Assembly: GCA_018296165.2 (NCBI GenBank)
Contig: JACKQL020000077.1
Location: 171,318 to 235,317, forward strand
Source: Termitomyces sp. T153
Taxonomy: Eukaryota; Basidiomycota; Agaricomycetes; Agaricales; Lyophyllaceae
Length of the DNA stretch: 64,000 nt
Reading direction: 5' to 3'
Notes under the pieces: generated by a model
What the model saw: the letters and a program-made list of their open reading frames with translations, nothing else
Database searches by the model: none
Told to the model about the DNA's origin: nothing
Translations under genes and position numbers: made by a program
Part shown: piece by piece, positions 22,252-33,817 of the stretch
Layout: each line of letters starts with the position of its first letter
Position numbering within the stretch: the stretch's first letter is position 1

Positions 22252-23107
22252 GAAGGTGAGGCTTGTGTTGGAGAGTTCAAGTGCAGAGAGTTTAAATTGT
22301 TTGCTGGCAGAGTGTCAGAGGCTTTTGCTGTTGATGCAGGTGAAGGGGGGAACCATTGGAGAGTAGTTGAATTGGATATGGGTGATACACAGACTTTGAA
22401 TGGGGCTGTGAGAGGTCCAGGGGATGTTAGTGTTGTCCTTTGGGCCCTTGGAGGAGAGGTGGGATGCCAAGGGGGACTGGTCCAGAGTTTGGGTGGTTAT
22501 TCTAGTTGAGGTGAGGTTGGATCAGTGTGTTTGGGGTTTGGTTGGCAGGGTTGGGGGAAGTCAGCAGTGAGGGGTGGAGGTGCATGACTAGGTGGTTGGT
22601 AATCAGAGGTCTTGTTGTTGTCTGTTGGTGAAGGAGATAGTTTGGTCTTTATGCAGTGAGTGATTGTCTCTGATGGGGGTTGTATTGCTGTTAGAGGACT
22701 TGGAGAGGTGGTGTTGGTGAGGTGCTGGAGGAGTTGTCAAACAATTGATTGGTCATTGCTGAGGGTTGGTTGATTGAAGTTATTGGGTGGTGTCAAGGTC
22801 AACCTTAGTAGGGGCAGAGGTGGTAGAGGGGAGAGAGGTGTGGAAGAGCATGGTATGAAACTAGTGCAATGGGAGGTGGGCTGGGTGGGTGTCTGTAGAG
22901 AGAGCCATCATGTGGGGGTGGGACCAGGGCAGAGGGGACATTGACATCTGATCCATGACTCAATGTGCCTCTGCAATCAGGGCAAAGCAGAATGAATCAT
23001 AGGGGCCTCAGGCACAGGCCAACCATAGACATTGAGAGTTCAGGTGGGAGGATATGTGGGGTTAATTGCAGACATCACAAACAGGGTAAGGTGGAATTTT
23101 GATATTA
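22252..23107. other. Right part of the LARD-like interior, no gene
   Basis: GT-rich sequence without retroelement domains. On the minus strand this would be the leader next to the 5' LTR. Short Pro/Thr-rich frames with stops are present, and no primer-binding site was identified. Confidence 0.35.
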
Positions 23108-23218
23108 TGTCAGGTTCTGCTGACTATGCAGACTCAGCTTAACTGGGAAAGTCCTTACTAGGTGGATGTGATATGCTGCACTGATAACCAAGCATTCAGG
23201 GGTGGTCCAGACTTCAGA
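23108..23218 (-). mobile_element. Truncated LTR (5' LTR of the LARD-like element)
   Basis: tgtcaggttctgctgac, then ctcagcttaactggg and gtccttactagg match the first ~110 bp of the LTR at 15,854 in the same orientation. Homology stops abruptly at about 23,215, where Helitron helicase sequence begins. Confidence 0.7.
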
Positions 23219-23812
23219 AGAGAAGGTCTTGCAGAGTGCAGACTCTGTCATGTCTAATGATGGAAATGCTGATGGCCTGACATTGTATCCAATCCTCAAC
23301 TCTTTGAAAGCCAGTACCTTGCCCTCAGTTAAATTGGTTTTGAAGATTGGTGTTCCTGTCATGCTGCTCAAGAAGCTGGATACAACTAAAGGACTTTGCA
23401 ATGGAACATGATTGTCACCCACATCAGCAACAGAGTTCTCAGATGTCAGATGATCAGTGGAGATTCCAAGTTTGCAGGATCAATTGTTCTTATTCCAAGG
23501 ATTAACATGGATGTCTCTGGAGAAGATTTGCCAATTCCATTGCACAGGAGATATTGCCAATTTGATTGGCTCTTGCTATGGCAATCAACAAGTCTCAATG
23601 TCAATCAGTCAAACATGTTGGATCAGACCTTCCATGAAAAGTTTTTACACATGGCCAACTTTATGCTGCACTTTCTCAGTGCACATCAGGAGGTTGTATC
23701 AAGGTTATTTTGGACCCAGAAAATACATCAAGAAAGACCACAAATATTGTCTATCAAGAAATCCTCAATGGTTTACAAATGTAAAAATGTAACTTTCAAT
23801 AGATTGAAACAA
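23219..23812 (+). pseudogene. Helitron PIF1-like helicase, C-terminal remnant
   Basis: Across three frames the plus strand encodes the end of a Helitron Rep/helicase. Blocks are NADGLTLYPILNSLKASTLP, LKIGVPVMLLKKLD and GLCNGT (motif V region), then VLIPRINMDVSGEDLPIPLH, followed by a degenerate AMTINKSQGQ-type motif and LYVALSRCTS near 23,570-23,690. This order (GLCNGTR, PRI, MTINKSQGQ, VALSR) is diagnostic for Helitron PIF1 helicases, which unwind DNA during rolling-circle transposition. The Rep domain and most of the helicase are missing, and at least two frameshifts are present. Confidence 0.85.
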
Positions 23813-24069
23813 TAAATTGCTAACTTCTATGAATTTCGGCACCTAATGTATGTAGTCTGACAGTGAAGTATAGATATCATCAATAGTTTACAAATGTAAG
23901 TGTGACATTTTAGATATTTACTTTGTTAGTACTATTTTTCATGATATTCAGCATCTCTTATATATATATCAGAGAACATTGTAGTATTTTGTTGATGATG
24001 TAATATAGATACATGATTGATTTATATATTCAAGATTTCATTGTTTAATTTTAAGATCTCAGCAACACT

Positions 24070-24250
24070 GAGTTAACAGAATACAAGGACCTAACCAAAC
24101 AAAGTGAAGTTGGGTCTGGATCTCAGTATTGAGTTAACAGAATACAGAGACCTAACCAAACAAAGTGAGCTTAGGTCTGGATCTCAGCATTGAATTAGTC
24201 TATCAAAGATGTAACCAAACAAAGTGAGGTTGGGTCTGGGTCTGAGCAAG
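24070..24250. repeat. 61-bp tandem repeat, three units
   Basis: Period-61 units contain cctaaccaaacaaagtgag and ggtctggatctcag. They lie about 250 bp beyond the helicase remnant and may belong to the Helitron 3' region. Confidence 0.85.
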
Positions 24251-25699
24251 AACTACAAGCCTGTGCCAAAGGCATGAACCATAGCTTGTTTAAATATAGG
24301 CCTAGATTTTCTCTAATGGTTAGTGGGTCGGACTAACTGACTAACTGCCAACCAATAGTCCAAATTTAGGCATCAGATCATCTGGCAGTATTGATCGGAG
24401 ACTGGCATTAGGACAAGTAGTGATGGAAAATGGGTATTACAGTTGAATGCAGAACATTGGAGGCCTTTTGCATGCAGCTTTCACTTGAATTTTTTTCTGA
24501 TAAGCCGAGCCCTTTTTGCTTCCATTGTGCTTCTCTTCCCAATTAGCTAGCTTAACCTTTTGTTGATCAACACAAATATGACAATCTGAAATGTACCATG
24601 GTATATTGGTAATATGCACCGATGAAAACATTTGACTCATTGACCTCAGACTGATTGCGATTAGATTAGTGACTGGTATGGAAACATATATAAATGGACA
24701 ATCTCTTACAATCATACTCAATTAAGCCTTCTGATTTTGTCAGAAAACTTTAAGTGAAAACTAACCCCTGAAAGTGTCTTTGATCATGTTTTGGTCAAGG
24801 GTCAATGTTACCATAAATGGACAGTTACCATCACTCTCCAAAAAATACTTAATGACGTGGCCACTGGACTCACTAATCCTCCATATGATAAATTCAACGT
24901 GTGGTCACCCCTTGTTAAACACATTAACACATTTATCAGTCACAAATTATTATATAAAAATATAGTAATGATGTGTTTTTATAAGCATTGGTACGGATGA
25001 ACGGTTACAAACGATTGCCAGCGGATCTCTGATCAGATAGACCTTGGTTACGCCGCGCTTGCGACGGCCCAGACTTACAAGCAGATAGAAAATTCGTGAT
25101 GTAAGCTATCTCGTCATTAAGTTCTTCTTGAGCTTGTTTTAAAAATTTTCCAGAAGGTAACGGGGATTATCAGGGTGTAGAAGAGGAAGACTAGGGGCAA
25201 GCAATGTATGCGCTACGTTACCGACAATGCTCGAGCTTGCTGTTCACGAAAAGTGCTCCGTGGTACAATTGATGAGCGTAACAACCCTTCGAAACCTTCG
25301 AAGCATCAGGAACACGCAAATCATAGAATTCGCTAACTTTTTACGGAACTCAGAATCGCTCAACCCCCTTGTAAATACTCTACTTAGCATTGCTTATGAG
25401 TTGACGTCGGCGACACCTGTCTTAGTCGATGGTGAACGCTTCCCGAATTACGTCAATTGCCTCGACGTCGCAATGACCGAACCACTACTCAATGGATGTA
25501 GGCAGAGGGAAGGGGGGAAATATTGGAAGCGGCAAAGGCAAGACGGCAGAGAATCTTTATTGGGATTTCATAACATAGATACGAAGTTTTTAGCTTTTGC
25601 TCACAGCGCTGTCAGATTCGCTCCAAAATCACCACAGCATCTGGTTGAATATATATAAGGGAAGAATGACTATTTTCTGCTAGTGCTCGAACGCTAACC
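24251..25699. other. Spacer between Helitron debris and the DUF2235 gene
   Basis: AT-rich to about 25.0 kb without any recognised coding sequence. From 25.0 kb CpG content rises to that of host DNA. An open frame of 143 codons at 25,227-25,658 has no recognisable domain and probably lies in the promoter and 5' flank of the next gene. The tatataagg at about 25,651 sits 50 bp before the start codon and may be its TATA box. Confidence 0.4.
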
Positions 25700-27800
25700 A
25701 TGTCCCCTTCAATTCTTCGAGATATTGACAGTGTAGAATCCTCTTCCATCACAGGGACTCCCACTGCTACCGTTAGTTCTCATGGAACAAAATACGGCGA
25801 GTCTGAGGTTGCGTCAGAATTTCCCAAATGTATACCTCCGACACACTCAGCGTGTACTTTGGTGCTTTGTTTCGATGGCACTGGAGATCAGTCAGTATTG
25901 CAAAATGTTTATGCTTTCAGTCCTTATATACTAACTTGATAATGTCGCAGGTTTGATTCGGATGTGCGTCTGCCTTGCGTCGTTTCCAAATAATCACACT
26001 AAATCTCACGATGTGGCGGTCAGAATTCGAACATCGTTCAATTTTTCACCATGTTAAAGAAGGATGATCGAGAAAAGCAGATGGTTTATTATCAGGTATA
26101 ATCTTCCGTAGCGTACCTTATTCATGACTATTTAGATCTGCAGGCTGGTCTCGGTACATACACATCGCCAAAGATTGCGACGCCGTTGGGTGCTAAAACA
26201 TCGAAGGTCAGATTTCTTGTTATAATTAAGGCTTTGCGTTGACCCATTCCACTACAGATTCTGGATGAAATGATCGCCTGGAATCTAGATGCGCATGTGA
26301 TGGGTACGATATCGATAATTTACACGCCTGAAGCACAACTGATGAGGGTGCGCATCAGGTGGATATGAATTTTTGATGCAGAATTGTACGTGGATTGCAC
26401 TGGCGCAGTTGTACCAGTTTATTCGTCGCATTTCTAATTGGTACTCTACAGATAAGGCAGGGGACCGTATTTGCATCTTTGGCTTCTCAAGAGGTGCATA
26501 TACTGCACGCAGTCTGGCGGGAATGGTCCATAAGGTGATAATACATACATATCCCCACCATGAAGTTCTCCCGCGCTGATACACTCCTCATCGACAGGTC
26601 GGGCTTCTGCCAGCATGCAATCACCAACAGGTTCCCTTCGCATACAAGATGTTTACCCGCGTGGACGAAATCGGGTGGCAGCAATCAAACATGTTCAAAA
26701 AGGCCTTTTCGGTCGACGTCCCAATCGAGTTCATAGGTGTATGGTCAGTTGAGTTTCAAGTTCTTACCGACGAAACTTTCTCTTATCAGATAGCACAGGG
26801 ATACTGTGAACTCTGTAGGACTCATTCCACGCCGTCTCCCTTTCACTACGTCAAATACAATAGTTCGTACCTTCCGTCATGCCATCTCGCTAGACGAACG
26901 ACGGGCCAAGTTCAAAGCTAATCTTTGGAACCGTCCTAACGACAAGGAAGCCAAAATGGGAATCAAGGGACAAACACCTGATGTATCGGAACACCAGCAA
27001 CACGACCATAGCCCCATTAAGAAGACATTTCAGTACGCCGATCATCCAGAACGTGCGACCGATGTGGAAGAAGTACGGTCAGCTTCTCCCATTCCAATAA
27101 CTCGATTTGACATTTTCACTCCTGCAGGTCTGGTTTGCAGGCTGCCACTGTGGTAAGTCATATACGTTTCAGATGCGAATATGGATTTTACTCACTCTCT
27201 TGAGATGTGGGAGGTGGATCAGTCGCTAATGGGACCCCTCATACTCTCGCGCGCATTCCTCTTCGGTGGATGATCCGCGAATGTTTCAAGGCTGACACAG
27301 GCATCATGTTTATGTCAGAGTCTCTTAAGACTCTTGGACTTGATCCCGCTAGCCTCTACCCCTACGTCCAAAAACGTCCGCCTCCTCTTCCCGGTGCCAA
27401 TGCGCTTGTGGAGCACATTCCTTCCGCTGCGGATCGAAAGGCGAAGTCTTCAATTCAGACTGTCAAGGTTCCGGTCAACGTGATGTCTGAGGAAGAGCAC
27501 GAGCTTCGTGATGCAATGTCACCTATCTACGATCAACTGAGTCTAGTACCGCTCTGGTGGGTGCTTGAACTGTGTCCAATGGAACAATGTTATCAAAAGG
27601 AAGACAATTCTTGGTCTTCGTATATAAGCATCAATTTTGGGCGCGGACGTTTTATCCCGGACCAAAAGAAACAAGTGATCAAAGTCCATAGGAGCGTGAA
27701 GCAGAGGATGGACGCTCAGTACTCAGATGGAACGAAGTACAAACCCAAAGCATCAATTGAGACAGCACTTGCCATTGGCAATGTAAATTGGGTAGATTGA
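25700..27800 (+). CDS. DUF2235 (T6SS Tle1-like phospholipase domain) alpha/beta hydrolase
   Basis: Eleven exons (25700-25890, 25951-25963, 26024-26095, 26144-26206, 26258-26303, 26359-26385, 26452-26534, 26598-26743, 26799-27072, 27128-27152, 27205-27800) splice into an uninterrupted 511-residue protein. Exon 2 is only 13 nt. The domain starts with LVLCFDGTGDQ (Asp59), continues through VVYYQAGLGTY-like and GYEFLMQNY, and has the nucleophile elbow GFSRGAYTAR with Ser150. VPIEFIGVWDTVNSVG and WFAGCHCDVGGGS follow, matching DUF2235 from end to end; the His/Asp of the triad are expected in these last two blocks. Fungal members are cytosolic proteins of unproven substrate, related to bacterial Tle1 phospholipases. 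The gene is intact and CpG-normal although transposon debris lies on both sides. A signal peptide is absent. Confidence 0.93.
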
Positions 27801-28419
27801 TTCATAATTTACCTCTGCATAGACTTAGTAAGTAATTAACTTGCTATCGACTAATGACTCGCATCTCTGACATACGATGGCTAGAGGATACGCTGGTGTA
27901 GAATGTCTGGTCAGTGGAGAAGAGAAAGGTACATTCCCCTCTCACGATTTCGCAGAGTGGTAGGTACTCTTCATGAGAACATGTACCTTACATACATTGG
28001 AGTGTGAGAATATCTGAATATAGACTTGATCACTTGATCAATGATCTTTACTGATCAGGCAGTAGAACTTGAAGGGCACGATGCACTCTACGGCATCGTA
28101 CATGACTCAATGAATCAATAAGTATGTCGAGGTGTAACTACTTGAAATAATGTGCGAATGTACGTGAAACCTTGCACCGCGTTTCGCAGACTACGCATCT
28201 TGTAGGAAATTCAAAGAGACACATGCCGAAATCTGCTCCGTACCAAGCACTTCAGGAAATCTTGTAGAGAAATAGAGAAACACCTGTTCCAAACAGGCTC
28301 TATGGATTCTAAGATGTATTTCTTCAGTACAAACAACAATATAACTGAGTAAATGCAAAAGAAAGATTTAATGTATTCCAAACTTGTCAGTTAAGGGAGA
28401 AAAAAAGAATTTTTTTCTG
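27801..28419. other. 3' flank of the DUF2235 gene, no gene
   Basis: Contains the 3' UTR and then increasingly AT-rich sequence. No coding potential recognised. Confidence 0.4.
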
Positions 28420-28780
28420 TGTTTCTTGAGAGATACCTTGGAAACACATAATGTTTTTCCGGACTATTCCCTCAAAGAGATGTAATATGTATCTTTTGGA
28501 TTCTTCCCAAGTACCCCTGTCATTTTTCTGTAAAGGACTTCTTCAGAAAACTCAAAAATCTTTCTAACATCTTTTGTGCAAGAAATACTCTCACTAATTT
28601 CCACAGGAAAACTCATTGAAATTTCCATATCAGGCAATTTTCATAAGTTTTTATTTTAAAAATGCAAAAATCTTCCTGATATGAAGAGATATTAGAAAGA
28701 TTTTTCAACATATATCACATTTTTTCCAAAGAACAATTTAACAATACATTTTGTGTTTCAATGGTATCCATCAAGAAACA
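28420..28780. mobile_element. Foldback MITE-like element with ~34-bp terminal inverted repeats
   Basis: The outer arms are 28,420-28,453 (tgtttcttgagagatacc, then ttggaaacacataatg) and 28,747-28,780 (ending ccatcaagaaaca). One is the inverted complement of the other with only a few mismatches. Inner arms also pair: aaaaatctttctaacatc near 28,555 with gatattagaaagattttt near 28,690, and catatcaggca near 28,627 with tcctgatatg near 28,675. The whole 361 bp can therefore fold back. It contains no ORF, and I found no convincing target duplication. Confidence 0.65.
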
Positions 28781-29201
28781 TGTTAGCTTGTTGGTGTGTG
28801 AGGTTGGAGAGCTGGATGGTGAGATTTGGTCAATTCAGACAAAGCAGATGGATATGGCTGCAAATCAGGTGAAGATGTTTAATCTGGTCCCCAACCTTGA
28901 TTCAACATGCTTTATGTATTCATAGTTAGGAGGTTAGGTTGTACTTACAGAACTGCAATGGGGAAACTCAGGTTAGTGGGCTGTGGATTGCTACACAATT
29001 ATCTGAGGATCCCTGAGAGAAGGATGAGTGGCAGTGCAGCCCACCATTGCAGGTCTCAGACAAAATGCCTCCAACAGAAGAGCTGAGCTGTCTGATGTTA
29101 TAGGAAACCAAGTAAGTGTTATAAAGGTTCAACCCACCTCTGCAGTCTCCCCCAAATCCATGCTTTCTTGCTCAACTGCTCTGGCACAAATTCCTGCTAT
29201 G
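28781..29201. other. Repeat-derived spacer, no gene
   Basis: CpG-poor sequence of the style of the surrounding island. No domain or repeat boundary identified. Confidence 0.35.
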
Positions 29202-30029
29202 TGTTAGGTCCAACTGACCCATGGGGCTCTTTCACTGTAGAACAAACAGCCTGCTAGTCAGAGGACTGCAATGACTAAGGGGACTTATGGAGCATCAGAG
29301 TTTGATCAGGGTCAAATGAACAATCTGAGAGTCCAGAGTCAGCAAGAGTACTAAGTTCAGAGACAATGTTGGAGGACTTAGCAATTAAGCTGGAGTTTGA
29401 TAGGAGCAGGGAGTAACAATTAAGTTGTATTTTGGAGTAGGTTAGGGATATGTTTGGAGTGAAGTGTTGGGAAACAGATAAGGCCAGGAAACTAAAGGCT
29501 AGGAGACATACATAGACTATGGACAATATCAAGACTAGGGTACTGACTATGGGGTTACTGTACTTATAGTAGGGTTTCTGGGGTCTTTAGAACTTATCGG
29601 GAGTTTGATATGAGTGTGAGGCCAGGGTGCCAAGACTTATCAGGGTTCCAAGACAAGAAATGGGGTGGTGGGGCTGAAACAGGGTTGGATGTGCCACTGG
29701 AGGGTCTTAGACAGGTGTGGGCCAGGTCTGAAGGCTTCATGGGGTAGGTCTGGGGTGCTCTACCTAAACAAGGAAGGTGGGTGATGTGAAATCTGATGGG
29801 ATGATAGTTGATGGCAGGGTTGATGGTGGCAATCAAGTGATTGGACAAGGTAGAGGGAGGATAGGGCAAAGGATTGCAGCAAAAAAGAGGGGTTGTGATA
29901 CTATACACTCTACTCTGACTCTGTCTGTCCAAAATTCCAAAACAAGAAGGTTGCTCAGCCCACCATAGATCTTCTGGTGCATAACCCCTGGTAGTGTAGA
30001 TGAGGACTTGGAAGTGGTCTGTTTTAACA
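29202..30029 (-). mobile_element. LTR related to the 31.5-33.8 kb family, degenerate
   Basis: Begins tgttaggtccaactgaccc, parallel to tgtcaggttccgctgacc of the CpG-rich LTRs. It carries the shared caatatcaagactag block near 29,524 and ends gttttaaca, followed by ctcctcctttcc, which on the minus strand is a purine tract. It is therefore the 3' LTR of a minus-strand element. No partner LTR is visible. Confidence 0.5.
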
Positions 30030-30054
30030 CTCCTCCTTTCCTTATATCCACTGT

Positions 30055-30078
30055 GATGATGATGATGATGATGATGAT
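30055..30078. repeat. (GAT)n microsatellite
   Basis: Eight gat units just inside the LTR-interior boundary. Confidence 0.95.
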
Positions 30079-30384
30079 GGTGATTGTTCCTATACCTGCT
30101 AGGGCCTTGCCTTATGTTGGATTCTACTCATACTTAAGGATCTATGTATTGTCACTGTTGTAACATAATCTCTGATATACTGGCTCCTGTTTGCACAGTT
30201 GCCTCCAATAGTGCCTGGATTCAGGGTTGTGTCCATACCATGCCAAAGTTGGTGATATACTGTACATTAAGTTGTTAGTATGCAAATGGGTATTGTGGTT
30301 GCCCTCTTTGATCATCTCTTTCTTGCTCCTTTCTTCTGTTTTGGCTTTGGTACAGTTGTATTCTCAGTGATTGTCAGGTTTCTG

Positions 30385-31040
30385 TATGCCCTCTTAATTG
30401 ACCTGTGCTGTTGACATATTGAAACAAAGCTTTCACAGACTCAACATCTCCCAAGAGCTTGCTCAAGGCTCCTGTACACAGATCCACTGTCTTGGCTAGT
30501 TTGTGGCATTCCCTCTCAAACATGCTGCAGTGGAGCAGGTAGTGCTTGACCAAATCTATGTGTCTGGTAGCATACTGGGAAGGTTGGTATGTCTGCCTTC
30601 TGGAATAAATGCAAGTGTTGGTTTAGTGGGCAGTGTCTCATTTGTAGCTGCATCATAATTGATGCATAGCACTTTGATATGTATGCTAGCATTTTTACAA
30701 TGTCTCCTATGTAAAGGGCCTTGGGTATGGCTTTTAGCCCGCTAAATCTGGGTGATGCACATAGCCTCTTTTCTGTGTCCATTTTTCAATGTTTCTTGCA
30801 TGCCACTAGCACTGCTGCTCTCAAGGTCCTCAGAGGTTTCTGCAATAATGATAGTCTGCATAGCTCTGTGCACTTGCCCTCAGCTGCACACTTTGCCTCT
30901 TTGTTGGCCTGCTTATTGCCTGGTATACCTGCATGCCCTGGTGTCCAATAGATTGTTATATTATCTATTGCCCCTTGACCTACAGATCCAATCTGACACT
31001 TGGTCCACAATGTTAATGTGCTTGTCATATGACCTAACAC
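30385..31040 (-). pseudogene. LINE fragment: RNase H and C-terminal domain
   Basis: On the minus strand, 31,040-30,786 encodes the last RNase H motif, ITIYWTPGHAGIPGNKQANK with the His and Asp/Asn of the active site region. 30,782-30,516 continues with the region preceding the zinc-binding tail (HCPLNQHLHLFQKADIPTFP). A frame change leads to LGDVESVKALFQYVNSTGQL near 30,400. This is the C-terminus of a second LINE family, distinct from the one at 13.4-15.9 kb. No RT is present. Confidence 0.75.
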
Positions 31041-31475
31041 AAAGTTCAGGGCTTACTATCCCTTGTATACACAGTAGATCACATGATGATAGGTTTTTAA
31101 AGTGTTTTTAATAGATTGGGTTTAGGTTGATAATGGCTCAAGGCTCTTAACAATAAGAACTACCATGCAAAACACTAATGATTCTGAAGTAACAAACAAG
31201 GCCTAAGGAATCCACACACTGGGGACCCAGAGCCTATCACACCAAAACTTAAGCTTTTAATCTTCCCCCCCCTTCTATTTATATTCCTCTCTCCATGCAA
31301 GGACCACTGTCATCATCTGGCCTGCTGGTCACATGTACTTTCCCCTTTTTCAGGACTAATCTTTGTTTTTCTTAACAGTGTCCCCTATCCACCAACCTTT
31401 TCTGTAAGGGCAACCTCTGGATGCTGTGGCTCAATCACACAACTGGCAGAGGGAGACCAAAGTCTATTCAGTATA

Positions 31476-32656
31476 TGTCAGGTTCCGCTGACCTCGGGGG
31501 CTCAGCTGCACTGGGCGAGTCCTTACTAGGCAGGCGTGATCCCCTTGCACTGGTAACCGAACACTTGAAAACGTTCCGGGCACTGATGGCTTGTGCGGAT
31601 AGTCAGTGGGATGTGATCCAGACAGATCCGGGGAGGTCCGGGGAAGTTGGATTGCGGGGAAATGGGACGGTCTTGGCAGGGTTCAGGCAGAAGTCCATAT
31701 GGGAGATTCGTGGAAGTGAAGGAGTAGGCGGCTGTGTGACCAATGGGAGTGGAGCCGGGGTTTGATGGGGGATCAATTGGAGTTGATGGAGTCCGGGACC
31801 GAGCGAAGAGTGAGGTTCAGACCTGGTGAAAGAGTGTCGGGGTTTGTGGTTGTAATTGCGGAGTTTGTGAGGTCGTTTAGGTTGATGAGGACTTGGGCAC
31901 AATGGCCGGATGGAGTCGCCGAGACAGCGTTAGATGAAATGGAATGGAGTCGATATGGAACAAGAGTAGATTCGAGTGGAGATATGAAACGATAATGAGA
32001 ACAATAACGAAATGGAGACAAGACAAGACCGGGAGACTGAGATAAGACCGGGAGACTGAGATAAGACTGGGAGACTGAGATAGGACCGGGAGACTGAAAG
32101 TAAGGAGAATGAGACACAAAACACAAAACACAAAACACAAAACACGAGAAAGAAACAATCAGACCATAGGTAACGTTAAGCAATATCAAGACTAGAGTAC
32201 AAAGAGCTACTCGACGGCTTATATACTGACTACCGGAGAACTTTGGGGTATGTCGGCTGCGGCGGTGGGGCTTGGTGGAGCTCGACGGAGTGGGCGGGTG
32301 TCAGTTGCAATCGAGGATTGGGCCGCGCTGATACGTTGACGGGATCATTGGGGAATGCGGGTCGCCCTGAGGTTGTCGTGGTACTCCGGAATAGGTCGGA
32401 GGAACCAGGGTGTTGAGTTGATGATGGGTGGCAAAGATCGGGAACAGCGGGGGTGGTTCTTGGGGTTCGGGAGATCCAGGGTAAGGGGAAGGCATTGAAG
32501 TTGGCCAGGGGGCCCGTTGGAGTTAGCCGGGGAGGCGTCGGAGTTAGCCGAAATAGGCGCGGGGCATGGGCGGAAGTTCAGCGGAGCGTCAGGGGGTTTT
32601 CGGGGGGTTGGGGGTTGCTGGGCAATGTGCAGGGGTTCAGGGGACAGGTCGTGACA
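31476..32656 (-). mobile_element. CpG-rich solo LTR, copy A (minus orientation)
   Basis: TG...CA element of 1181 bp inserted in the 3' LTR of element II. Flanks are gtata (31,471-31,475) and gtatc (32,657-32,661), a 5-bp target duplication with one substitution. In the sense (minus) orientation it starts TGTCACGACC, has a TATATAAG box near 32,215, a minisatellite of gggagactgagataagacc units (32,031-32,095) and ends GGAACCTGACA. There is no interior, so it is a solo LTR or a single-LTR insertion. CpG content is high, unlike all neighbours. Confidence 0.88.
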
Positions 32657-32675
32657 GTATCTACAAGAAGTTGTA

Positions 32676-33817
32676 TGTCACGACCCGTTCCCCGAAACCC
32701 CGCACATCGTTCATCAAACCCCCGAACCCTCAAAGGACCCCCAACGCTCCGCCAAACTTCCGCCCATGCCCCGCGCCTACTTCGGCTAACTCCGACGCCC
32801 CCCCCGGCTAACTCTGACGGAACTTCGGTGCCTGCCCCGCAGCCACTGACACTTACCCTGGGCTTCCCGAACCCCGAGAACCACCCCCGCTGTTCCCGAT
32901 CTTCGCCCCCCATCATTAACTCAACACCCTGCTTCCTCCGACCTATTCCGGAGTATCACGACGACCTTGGGGCAACCCGCGTTCTCAAATGATCCCATCA
33001 ACGTATCAGCGCGGCACGATCTTCGATCACAACCGACACCTGCCCACTCCGTCAAGCCCTGCCAAGCCCCGCCGCCACAGCCGACGTACCCCGAAGTCCT
33101 CCGGTAGTCAGTATATAAGTCATCGAGTAGCTCTTCGTACTCTAGTCTTGATATTGCTTAACGTTACCTATGGTCTGATTGTTTCCTTTTCGTGTTTCGT
33201 GTTTCGTGTCCCATTCTCCTTACTCTCAGTCTCCCGGTCTTATCTCAGTCTCCCGGTCTTATCTCAGTCTCCCGGTCTTGTCTTGTCTCCATTTCGTTAT
33301 CGTTCTCGTTATCGTTTCGTATCTCCACTCAAATCTACTCCTGTTCCATATTGTCTCGTCCGACGCTGTCTCGGTGACTCCGTCAGACCATTGTACCCAA
33401 GTCTTCATCAACCCTAACGACCTCACGAACTCCGCGATTACAATTACGAACCCCGACACTCCTTTACCAGGTCTGAACCTCACTCTTCGCTCGGTCCCGG
33501 ACTCCATCAGCTCCAAATGATCTCCCATCAAACCCCGGCTCCATCCCCATTGATCACACAGCCACCTACCCCCTTGCTTCCGCAAATCTCCCGTATGGCC
33601 TTCTGCCTGAACCCCGCCAAGACCGTCTCGTTCCCCCACAATCCAACTTCTCCGGACCTTCCCGGACCTGTCTGGATCACATCTCCCCAACTACCCGCGC
33701 AACCCACCCGGACCCGGAACGTCTTCGAGTGTTCGGTTACCAATGCAGGGGAATCACACCCGCCTAGTAAGGACTCGCCCAGTGCAGCTGAGCCCCCGAG
33801 GTCAGCGGAACCTGACA
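32676..33817 (+). mobile_element. CpG-rich solo LTR, copy B (plus orientation)
   Basis: Inverted copy of A, 1142 bp, starting TGTCACGACC at 32,676 and ending GGAACCTGACA at 33,817, with a perfect target duplication ttgta (32,671-32,675 and 33,818-33,822). The TATA box tatataag is at 33,112-33,119, followed by a conserved catcgagtagctcttcgtac. It differs from A mainly by fewer gggagactgagataagacc and cacaaaa-type minisatellite units. Open frames inside it have no domains and are not genes. Confidence 0.9.

Larger units (their letters stand above)
15854..23218 (-). mobile_element. Long non-autonomous LTR element (LARD-like), degenerate
   Basis: The LTR at 15,854-16,610 and a truncated copy in the same orientation at 23,108-23,218 bracket about 6.5 kb of interior. 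The left junction has a purine tract. Reading the interior on both strands, I find no reverse transcriptase, integrase or protease. The interior consists of repetitive, CpG-poor sequence with a 33-bp tandem array, a six-unit ~125-bp tandem array, an antisense coiled-coil ORF and an inserted solo LTR (21,913-22,251). Two flanking LTRs without pol fits a large retrotransposon derivative moved by a related autonomous element. Because the right LTR is cut off by Helitron sequence, target duplications cannot be tested. Confidence 0.5.

Noticed and set aside
25227..25658. 143-codon ORF upstream of the DUF2235 gene
   Set aside because: No domain, no splice partners, and it ends at the probable TATA box of the next gene; chance frame most likely.
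32453..33417. Overlapping open frames of 100-180 codons on both strands
   Set aside because: They lie inside the two inverted CpG-rich LTRs, mirror each other and carry no domain; they are by-products of GC-rich non-coding LTR sequence.
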